From contig VFZF01000001.1 of the NCBI GenBank assembly GCA_016871335.1, forward strand, positions 62,001 to 126,000: a stretch of 64,000 nt of DNA, given 5' to 3'. Both the position numbers and the translations under genes were made by a program. The DNA is from Acidimicrobiia bacterium (GTDB taxonomy: Bacteria > Acidobacteriota > Vicinamibacteria > Vicinamibacterales > SCN-69-37). This document shows positions 54,213 through 61,589 of this stretch, in pieces (position 1 is the first letter of the stretch; each line of letters begins with the position of its first letter). A model generated the notes under the pieces. That model was not told where the DNA came from. It did not search any database and was given only the letters and a program-made list of their open reading frames with translations.

Positions 54213-54800
54213 ATGGTCGCCACAGACGTTCGTCAGTCCCTCCTGAAAGCTGCGCTGAAGCTGTTCGCCGAACACGGCAGCCGCGGCGCGACGACGCGCC
54301 GGATCGCTCAGGAGGCCGGGGTCAACGAGGTGACCCTGTTCCGACACTTCCCCAACAAGCAGGCGTTGCTGCACGCCGCGTTGCACGCGTTCGCCGAGCA
54401 GACGCCGTACCTGCGGCTGCCCGACACGCCGAAAGACCTGGCCGCGGAACTGGAAGTGTGGGCACGCGACCACCACAAACATCTGTACAAGCTTCGCGCG
54501 TTGATCCGCACGTCGATGGGTGAGTTCGAAGAAAACCCGGAACAGTGCAAACAGTCGATGTGTGTCTCCATCAGCATCGCCAACGAACTGACCGACTACC
54601 TGACGACCGCCCAACGCGCCGGGTTGGTGAGTGCGGACGTCAATTCTGCGGCCGCGACCTCCATGCTCATGGGCACCCTGTTCAGCGATGCGATGGGTCG
54701 CGATCTCATGCCGGAGCGGTTTCCCTACGCGATGCGTGACGCGATCGGTCTCTACCTGCAACTGTTCCTGCGCGCCATCGGCGTGCGCGAGGTGAAATAA
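54213..54800 (+). CDS. TetR-family repressor of an RND efflux operon
   Basis: The 195-residue product starts at MVATDVRQS. The helix-turn-helix region is RQSLLKAALKLFAEHGSRGA, then RRIAQEAGVNEVTLFRHFPNKQALL at about residues 7-52. The C-terminal ligand domain is divergent, as usual. The gene sits just after a 24-bp palindrome and directly before the TolC-like gene (stop and start adjoin), so it probably represses itself and the pump and is released by a pump substrate (family knowledge). An ATG at 54189 is an alternative start. Confidence 0.86.
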   Translation: MVATDVRQSLLKAALKLFAEHGSRGATTRRIAQEAGVNEVTLFRHFPNKQALLHAALHAFAEQTPYLRLPDTPKDLAAELEVWARDHHKHLYKLRALIRTSMGEFEENPEQCKQSMCVSISIANELTDYLTTAQRAGLVSADVNSAAATSMLMGTLFSDAMGRDLMPERFPYAMRDAIGLYLQLFLRAIGVREVK

Positions 54801-56171
54801 ATGCGTCCGCGTCTTTTCCCCATCCTTGTCGCGCTCACCCTTGTGTGCGCTCCGACACTCGGCCTCGCGCAGACGCCGACCATCCTGACGCTCGAGGAGG
54901 CGTTGCGTCGCGCAGAGGCGCAGAGTGAATCCCTGGTCATCGCCGCAGCCGGCTCCTCACGTGCGCAGGCGGATTTGAAACGCACGAACAGCCAGCGGTA
55001 TCCGCAGATCAGCTTCAGTGGCGGTTACGACCGGACACTGGCCTCCGAATTCAGCGGCGTCTTTGGTGGCGGCAGCGGCGAGGGCGGCGGCGACATCGAC
55101 TTCAGCGATCTGCCGTTCGGCCAGGCCAACGCCTACCGCTTCACGTTGTCGGGCTCACAACTGCTCTACACCGCCGGCCGTGTCGGCACACAGCGCCAAC
55201 AGGCCGACGTTGGCATCCGCAATGCCGAACTCACAGTCGCGGCCACACGCGCCATCGTCCAGCTCGAAGTCACCGAGGCGTTTTACAACGTCGCGTTGAG
55301 TGAGCGCCTGCTCGGGATTGCCCAGTCGGGTTACGACCAGGCCGACGCGGCCTACCAGCAGACACGCCAGTCGTACGAGGCGGGCCGGCAGCCTGAGTTC
55401 GAGGTCCTGCGTGCGCAGGTGCAGCGTGACAACCAGCGTCCGGTCGTCATCCGCGCGCGCGCCAACCGGGACCGCGCGATGTTGCGACTCCGTCAGTTGC
55501 TCGAGCTGCCGGCGGACCAGCCCATCGAACTGGCCGTGGATCTCGAGGCAGCCGAACTTGCCGCCCCGGCGCCCTTCGCCGACGCGCTCGCCGCGGTTCA
55601 GCAGAATCTCGACCTTGCCTCCCGCACGTCCCTCGCGCAGGCGGAACTGGGTGTCCGGCTCCGTCAGCTCGGCATCGAGATCGTCCGGTCGGCCAAACGT
55701 CCCACGGTCAGCTTTGTGTCGCAGTACAGCGCGACCAACTACCCGTCGTCGGTCCTCCCGAACTTCGGACGGATTCGAAACAACTGGACGCTTGGCGCAC
55801 TGGTGACCATGCCCGTGTTCGCGGGATTCCGGATTCCGGCCGAGGAGGCTGCCGCGAAAGCGGACCTGACCGAGGCCGAAGCGCGACTCAAGCAAGCACG
55901 CGAACTTGCGGCTCTTCAGCGTTCAACGGCCCTGCAGGACATGGAAGCCGCGCGCGCGGCGTGGGAAGCCACCGCCGGCACGATCGCGCAGGCGACGCGC
56001 GCGTACGAGATCGCCGATCTCCGCTTCCGCGAGGGGTTGTCGACGCAACTTGAACTGTCAGATTCACGGCTCGCGCTGCAGTCAGCGCAGGCCAACCGCG
56101 CGCAGGCCGCGCGCGACCTGCAACTCGCCCGCGTGCGTGTGGCGTTGTTGCCGGATTTGCCAATTCAGTAG
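54801..56171 (+). CDS. TolC-family outer-membrane efflux protein
   Basis: The 456-residue protein has a signal peptide (MRPRLFPILVALTLV to GLAQT). It contains the duplicated TolC pattern: LTLEEALRRAEAQSESLVIAAAG near the start, long coiled helices, and the second-half motif RFREGLSTQLELSDSRLALQSAQANRAQAARDLQLARV. It provides the outer-membrane channel for the adaptor and pump encoded next. Its TAG stop (56169-56171) is the junction with a GTGC-type heptamer array. Confidence 0.92.
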   Translation: MRPRLFPILVALTLVCAPTLGLAQTPTILTLEEALRRAEAQSESLVIAAAGSSRAQADLKRTNSQRYPQISFSGGYDRTLASEFSGVFGGGSGEGGGDIDFSDLPFGQANAYRFTLSGSQLLYTAGRVGTQRQQADVGIRNAELTVAATRAIVQLEVTEAFYNVALSERLLGIAQSGYDQADAAYQQTRQSYEAGRQPEFEVLRAQVQRDNQRPVVIRARANRDRAMLRLRQLLELPADQPIELAVDLEAAELAAPAPFADALAAVQQNLDLASRTSLAQAELGVRLRQLGIEIVRSAKRPTVSFVSQYSATNYPSSVLPNFGRIRNNWTLGALVTMPVFAGFRIPAEEAAAKADLTEAEARLKQARELAALQRSTALQDMEAARAAWEATAGTIAQATRAYEIADLRFREGLSTQLELSDSRLALQSAQANRAQAARDLQLARVRVALLPDLPIQ

Positions 56172-56236
56172 TGCTGGGTGCGCGGTGCTGAGTGCTTGGT
56201 GCGGTGCACGGTGCACGGTGCTGGGTGCTGGGTGCG
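56171..56236 (+). repeat. GTGCTGG heptamer array upstream of the adaptor gene
   Basis: About nine units (GTGCTGG, GTGCGCG, GTGCTGA, GTGCTTG, GTGCACG and variants) begin at the TolC stop codon and end at the adaptor ribosome-binding site. If translated they would encode GARCWVLGA, the same peptide as in the VWFA gene at 18341, but the Shine-Dalgarno favours a start beyond the array. Confidence 0.85.
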
Positions 56237-56248
56237 ATGGAGATGACG

Positions 56249-57388
56249 ATGCGTAGAAGAGTGAACGTCGGAGTGTGGGGAGTGGTGGGGTTGACGGTGT
56301 TTGCGGCCGCGTGTGGTGGAAGCAGCGCGCCGGCTCCGGCGGCCGCCGACACCGCGCCGGCGGTGGTGCAACTGGCGCCGGAAAACGTCGCGACGGCCGC
56401 ACTGGCCGACTTGACATCCGGTCCGTTTGTGTCCGGGCAACTCACCCCCGCACGCGAGGCGACCGTGCGCGCACAAACCGGAGGACCGCTGGTCAGCCTC
56501 ACGGTGGACCGCGGCCGGACCGTGCGGGCGGGCGACGTCATCGGCCGCATTGCCGCGCGTGATCTGGACGATGCGCTCGTGTCGGCACAGGCGGGTGTGA
56601 AGTCCGCCGAGAACGCCCTCACGGTGGCGCGCAGTGAGGCGGCGCGCACCGAGGCGCTGGTCAAAGGTGGCGCACTGGCGACGCGCGATCTTGAACAGGC
56701 GCACAACATGGTCGCCGGCGCCGAGGCACAGGTGGCCGCCGCCAAAGCGCGCGAGAAGTCCGTGTGGCAACAGCTGGACGACACCAACGTGCGCGCGCCA
56801 ATCAGCGGCGTGGTGTCCGACCGGCCCGCCAGCGCCGGCGACATCGTGTCACCGGGTACGCCGCTCGCCACCATCATCGATCCGTCGAGCATGCGACTTG
56901 AAGCGGCCGTGGCGTCCGATCAGATTTCGCTGGTCCGCCCGGGCGCCAAGGTGAAGTTCCGCGTCCGCGGACTCTCGACTGAGGTGTTCACCGGCACGAT
57001 CGACCGGTTGAGTCCATCGGCCGATCCCGTCACCCGTCAGGTCACCATCTTTGTGACGCTCCCGAACCTGGGTGGCAAGTTGATCGCCGGTCTTTTTGCG
57101 GAAGGACGAGTGGATGCCGAAACCCGTCGCGGGGTCATCGTGCCGCTCGGCGCTGTTGATGAATCCGGCCCCACGCCGCTCATCACGCGCATCCGCGACG
57201 GCAAGGCCGAGCGCGTACCGGTAGTGCTCGGGTTGCGTCAGTCCGAAGCCGAACTCGTCGAAGTGACGAGCGGCATCGCCGAAGGCGACGTCGTGATTCT
57301 CGGCGCCGCCCGCACCTTGTCGTCCGGCACGCCTGTGCGTGTGGTGGGCGCGATTCCGCAGACGGCCGCGATGCCGTCGGGGCTGTAG
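56249..57388 (+). CDS. RND periplasmic adaptor (membrane fusion) lipoprotein
   Basis: The 379-residue product starts at ATG 56249 (MRRRVNVGVW), chosen because GGAG lies 6 nt upstream. The N-terminus is a lipoprotein signal with lipobox AAAC. Biotin-lipoyl segments (VRAQTGGPLVSLTVDRGRTV and VRAPISGVVSDRPASAGDIV) flank an alpha-hairpin (about 105-165), followed by beta-barrel and membrane-proximal domains (VTRQVTIFVTLPN). It bridges the RND pump and TolC. It starts 77 nt after TolC, separated by a repeat array, and is 3 nt from the pump gene. Confidence 0.92.
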   Translation: MRRRVNVGVWGVVGLTVFAAACGGSSAPAPAAADTAPAVVQLAPENVATAALADLTSGPFVSGQLTPAREATVRAQTGGPLVSLTVDRGRTVRAGDVIGRIAARDLDDALVSAQAGVKSAENALTVARSEAARTEALVKGGALATRDLEQAHNMVAGAEAQVAAAKAREKSVWQQLDDTNVRAPISGVVSDRPASAGDIVSPGTPLATIIDPSSMRLEAAVASDQISLVRPGAKVKFRVRGLSTEVFTGTIDRLSPSADPVTRQVTIFVTLPNLGGKLIAGLFAEGRVDAETRRGVIVPLGAVDESGPTPLITRIRDGKAERVPVVLGLRQSEAELVEVTSGIAEGDVVILGAARTLSSGTPVRVVGAIPQTAAMPSGL

Positions 57389-57391
57389 GCC

Positions 57392-60300
57392 ATGCTGATT
57401 TCAGATTTCGCCATCAAGCGGCCGGTCATCACGGTCGTGTCGATGGTTGCGCTGGTGGTCTTCGGCCTGGTGGCGCTGACCCAGCTCGACACCGACGAAT
57501 TCCCCGAGGTCAATCCGCCCATCGTCGTCGTGGCGGTGCCCTATCCCGGTGCGTCTCCGGACAACGTGGAACGCGAGATCGTCGAGCCGATCGAAGAGTC
57601 GCTGGCCGGCATCAGCGGTGTCCGAACGATTGAATCCTCCTCGCTCGACAGCTTTGCGACGATCACGATTCAGTTCACGTACGAGAAGGACCTGCAGGAA
57701 GCTGTGCAGGAGATCCGGGACGAGATCAACGCGATACGCAACGACCTGCCGGCAGAGATGGAAGAGCCGGTGCTGACCAAGATCAGCCTGGACGACTTCC
57801 CCGTCGTGTCCCTTGCGCTCGCGTCGAACACCCTCTCGATCCCGGAATTGACGCTGCTGGCCGATCCGGGGATTACACGACGCATTCGCGCCCTCGGCGG
57901 CGTCGGGTCCGTGGACATCTCCGGCGCCAACACGCGGGAGATGTCGGTGGAATTGCGCCCGGATGCGCTCCAGACCGCCGGGGTCAGCGTGGCCGAAGTG
58001 GTCGGCACCCTCCAACGCCAGAATCTGGCGGCACCGGTCGGACGGCTGCAGGGCGCCAACGACGAGCGGACGATCAGGCTTCGCGGCCGCGTTGAAACCG
58101 CTGAAGACTTCTCACGGGTGGTGGTCGCCGATCGTGGCGGGCGCGTTGTGCGGCTCGGGGATGTGGCCAGTGTGCGCGTCGGCGTCGAGGAACCACGGAC
58201 CACGGCCGTCTACTCGGGCCAGGACGCGGTCGGTATCGACATCAAGAAGTCGCGCGGCTTCAGCACGACCGCTGTGGCGGATGCGATCCGCGCAGAAGTC
58301 GACGCCATCCGGCCCACACTGCCCGACGGGGTTGTTCTCCATATCGCCCAGGACGCGGGCACGCGTGTCGAGAACTCCGTGGCGAACGTGCAGTCAGCCC
58401 TGATTGAAGGTGCTGTCCTGACAGTGCTCGTCGTGTTTGTTTTCCTGAACTCCTGGCGATCAACGGTCATCACGGGTCTGGCACTGCCGGTGTCCGTCAT
58501 CGCGTCATTCATCGCCGTCATGGCGTTCGGTTTCACGCTGAACACGATGTCGCTGTTGGGTCTGTCACTTGCCATCGGCATTCTGATTGACGATGCGATT
58601 GTGGTGCGCGAGAACATCGTACGTCACGTTGAAATGGGCAAGAGCCACTTTGATGCAGCCCGTGAGGGCACATCGGAGATCGGCCTGGCCGTCACAGCCA
58701 CCACGTTGTCGATCGTGGTGGTGTTTGTGCCAATCGCGTTCATGGGCGGAGAGGCGGAACAGTGGTTTGCGCCGTTTGCGCTGACCATCGCGTTCTCGGT
58801 GCTCGTCTCGCTGTTTGTGTCGTTCTCGCTGGACCCGATGTTGTCGGCCTACTGGCCAGACCCGCATACGCCGATGGCCGAGCGGTCATTCATCTCGCGG
58901 CGCCTCGACCGGTTCAATCGCTGGTTTGATCGACAGGCTGACCGGTACAAGCGCGTGATCAGCTGGGCGTTGCGGCATCGGCTGGCCATGGTGGCACTGG
59001 CGGTGGGCTCGTTCGTATTTGCCCTGGCAATGCCGGCGATGGGATACCTCGGCGGTGGGTTCTTCCCTCTGCAGGATGTGTCCGAGTTCATCGTGCAGAT
59101 CGAGACACCTCCCGGGTCGAGCCTTGAGTACACGAAGCGCAAGGCGGAGGAAGCGGCTGCGCTGGCGCGTGCCAAGACGGGCGAGGTGGCGTACACGTAC
59201 ACGACGATCGGATCGTTCACCGGTGCGGTCGACGATGGCTCGGTGTACGTGCGTCTCACGCCCAAGGCTGAGCGCGTGCGACATCAGGACGTCATCGCGG
59301 CAGAGCTGCGCGAGGACTTCAAGGCCCTGGGCGGAGTGACGGCGGCCATCTCCAGTGGACGGCTCGACAACCAGAAGCAGATCCAGGTGCAGGTGCGAGG
59401 CACGGACACCCGCGAACTGACCAGAATCGCTGATGAGGTCATCACACAGGTCCGCCAGGTCCCTGGCGCGGTGGACGTGGGGTTCTCGACGCGTGGACAG
59501 AAACCGGAGCTCGATGTGCGGGTGGACCGGGCGCTTGCGGGATCTCTCGGCATCACGGTGGCGGATGTCGCGCAGACGCTGCGCCCTGCATTTGCCGGGA
59601 TCGATGCCGGAGACTGGGTGGATCCGACCGGCAAGACCCGCGACGTCACGGTGCGGCTGTCGCCGGAGGCGCGCCAACGTGCCAGCGACCTGGCGAGCCT
59701 GCCGATCGCCATCCGGGATCCGCAGGGTCGTCCGGCCTCGCTTCCGCTCGGCCAGGTGGCGACGATCACCCAGTCACTTGGACCAGCGCGTATTGATCAC
59801 CTTGACCGCGACCGTGTGATCTCGGTGCAGGCCAACACACAAGGCCACCCGTTGACCGAGGTCATCGCCGACATTCAGCGCCGCATTGATGCGATCCCGC
59901 TGCCCGCCGGGTATGCCATCACGCAGGGTGGCGAGACGGAGGACCAGCAGGAGGTGTTCTCGCGCATCTTCATCGCACTTGGCGTGGCCGTGCTGCTGAT
60001 GTACCTCGTACTGGTCGTGCAGTTCGGGTCGTTCCTCGACCCGTTTGCCATCATGTTGTCGCTGCCGCTGTCGCTTATCGGTGTGGTCCTCATCCTGATG
60101 GCGACCGGCGACACGCTCAACATCATGAGCATGATCGGCGTGATCCTGCTGATGGGGATCGTGGCCAAAAACGCCATCCTGCTGATCGACTTTGCCAAGA
60201 TGGCTGAAGCGCAAGGCATGCCGCGCCAACAGGCGATCATCGAAGCCGGCCGGCAGCGCTTGCGGCCGATCCTGATGACCACGTTCGCGCTCACCGCCGG

Positions 60301-60478
60301 CATGGTGCCGGTGGCCCTGGGTATCGGCGAGGGCGCCGACTTCCGCGCGCCCCTGGGCCGCGCGGTCATCGGCGGGGTCCTTGCGTCCACGTTCCTGACG
60401 CTGCTGGTGATCCCGACCTTCTACGACATCCTCTCCGGCAGCCGCGCCCGTCTGGGCCGTTTGTTCCGCCGCGCCTGA
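57392..60478 (+). CDS. RND multidrug efflux permease (HAE1/AcrB-like)
   Basis: The 1028-residue inner-membrane pump has its first segment, FAIKRPVITVVSMVALVVFG, at residues 6-25. The usual two periplasmic loops and twelve membrane helices follow. The proton-relay motif GLSLAIGILIDDAIVVREN lies near residue 390 with adjacent Asp pair, and the second-half signature GIVAKNAILLIDFAK is present near 925. Porter-domain starts such as VPYPGASPDNVEREI are intact. The gene follows the adaptor by 3 nt. The substrates are unknown; the organisation is that of a drug, bile or solvent exporter. Confidence 0.95.
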   Translation: MLISDFAIKRPVITVVSMVALVVFGLVALTQLDTDEFPEVNPPIVVVAVPYPGASPDNVEREIVEPIEESLAGISGVRTIESSSLDSFATITIQFTYEKDLQEAVQEIRDEINAIRNDLPAEMEEPVLTKISLDDFPVVSLALASNTLSIPELTLLADPGITRRIRALGGVGSVDISGANTREMSVELRPDALQTAGVSVAEVVGTLQRQNLAAPVGRLQGANDERTIRLRGRVETAEDFSRVVVADRGGRVVRLGDVASVRVGVEEPRTTAVYSGQDAVGIDIKKSRGFSTTAVADAIRAEVDAIRPTLPDGVVLHIAQDAGTRVENSVANVQSALIEGAVLTVLVVFVFLNSWRSTVITGLALPVSVIASFIAVMAFGFTLNTMSLLGLSLAIGILIDDAIVVRENIVRHVEMGKSHFDAAREGTSEIGLAVTATTLSIVVVFVPIAFMGGEAEQWFAPFALTIAFSVLVSLFVSFSLDPMLSAYWPDPHTPMAERSFISRRLDRFNRWFDRQADRYKRVISWALRHRLAMVALAVGSFVFALAMPAMGYLGGGFFPLQDVSEFIVQIETPPGSSLEYTKRKAEEAAALARAKTGEVAYTYTTIGSFTGAVDDGSVYVRLTPKAERVRHQDVIAAELREDFKALGGVTAAISSGRLDNQKQIQVQVRGTDTRELTRIADEVITQVRQVPGAVDVGFSTRGQKPELDVRVDRALAGSLGITVADVAQTLRPAFAGIDAGDWVDPTGKTRDVTVRLSPEARQRASDLASLPIAIRDPQGRPASLPLGQVATITQSLGPARIDHLDRDRVISVQANTQGHPLTEVIADIQRRIDAIPLPAGYAITQGGETEDQQEVFSRIFIALGVAVLLMYLVLVVQFGSFLDPFAIMLSLPLSLIGVVLILMATGDTLNIMSMIGVILLMGIVAKNAILLIDFAKMAEAQGMPRQQAIIEAGRQRLRPILMTTFALTAGMVPVALGIGEGADFRAPLGRAVIGGVLASTFLTLLVIPTFYDILSGSRARLGRLFRRA

Positions 60479-60493
60479 TAGAGTGTGCTGCGC

Positions 60494-61582
60494 ATGCGCA
60501 GGTGGGTGGCACTCGGGGGACTACTGACCATGGTCGGACTTCTGGTGCCGACGATGGCGGATGCTCAGACAACGTCGCGACGTTGGCAGGTGGAGGCTTT
60601 CGGCGGACTCTCGGTGTTTGAGTTGCCGACATCCGGGGATGCGGCGTTGCCGCCGACCGGCCAGACGTTGCCGACATCCGGCCCGACGAATCCGAGCCGG
60701 CGCGTTCCCACGTGGTTTCTGGGCGACGGTGCATCACTGCTCAATGGCACCAACGCGGAGTTTGGCGTCGCCAGCCGGTTGGTGCCGCTGGACGCAGCCC
60801 TGGGCCGCATCGGCCTGACGGGCTCCGGAGCTCCAGTGACGGGTGTGCGGGTGAAGCGAACGCTGACGTCCCGCTGGTCGCTCGAAGCCGGTGCCGAAAT
60901 CCACAACGGCTCGGTCGACATCGATCGGCAGCTGCTCGATGCCGTTGAGCAGGCACGCGCCGGTTTTGAACAGGCCTTCACGGGTCTCTTCACCAGCGGA
61001 CCATTCACGGGCGTCCGGGTCGATGCATCCTCCGACATCACGGGCGCCACCAGCAGGGAACTTGCGCTGACGGCGGCGGTCCGACTGGCGCTGGGGGATG
61101 GACACTTCGCTCCGTACGTGACACTTGGCGGAGGGTTCATCCGGCGGATCGGCGATCTTCCGAGAGCGACACTCGCGGGGGCCTATCAGTTCACCGTCTC
61201 GACATCACAGGGGCAGGCCCAATTTGCGGAGTCCGATACGCTGACCATCCGCTACGAACAGGGCACCAATCTGGTCGGCATTGCCGGCGCGGGGTTCTCG
61301 CAACGCCTCACCGATCGCATGTCGCTCACTATCGACGGCCGCGCCTATCTCGGACAGCAGACGCTCACGCTCAGGCTCGACTCGGCACCGATGGTGACCA
61401 CGCGGACACCCGGGGTGTTCATCGAGTCCTTCACCACGCCTGCGGTGCAGTTCAGCAACAATCCGGCTTCAGGCCGGGACTCCACACTCAGCGGCACACC
61501 ACTCAATGGCTTCCAGGCATTCACCACCAGTGGTCTCCAGGTGCGCTATCAGGTCACGGCGGGTGTGGCGCTGCGGTTCTGA
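60494..61582 (+). CDS. Outer-membrane beta-barrel-like protein downstream of the RND pump
   Basis: The product is about 362 residues. A signal peptide ends TMADAQT. The mature part is rich in alternating beta-strand pattern (WQVEAFGGLSVFEL, LTSRWSLEAGAEI, VRLALGDGHFAPYVTLGGGF, MSLTIDGRAYLGQQTLTL) and ends VRYQVTAGVALRF with a terminal Phe, as expected of an outer-membrane barrel. A short duplication (LPTSG twice) lies near residue 45. It begins 15 nt after the pump stop, so it may be part of the efflux operon, although RND systems rarely carry such a gene. GTG at 60485 is an alternative start. Confidence 0.68.
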   Translation: MRRWVALGGLLTMVGLLVPTMADAQTTSRRWQVEAFGGLSVFELPTSGDAALPPTGQTLPTSGPTNPSRRVPTWFLGDGASLLNGTNAEFGVASRLVPLDAALGRIGLTGSGAPVTGVRVKRTLTSRWSLEAGAEIHNGSVDIDRQLLDAVEQARAGFEQAFTGLFTSGPFTGVRVDASSDITGATSRELALTAAVRLALGDGHFAPYVTLGGGFIRRIGDLPRATLAGAYQFTVSTSQGQAQFAESDTLTIRYEQGTNLVGIAGAGFSQRLTDRMSLTIDGRAYLGQQTLTLRLDSAPMVTTRTPGVFIESFTTPAVQFSNNPASGRDSTLSGTPLNGFQAFTTSGLQVRYQVTAGVALRF

Positions 61583-61589
61583 TGCCCGC

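Noticed and set aside
56192-56248. Adaptor protein starting inside the heptamer array (MLGAVHGARCW)
   Set aside because: A Shine-Dalgarno 6 nt before ATG 56249 and a proper lipoprotein signal right after it favour the later start.
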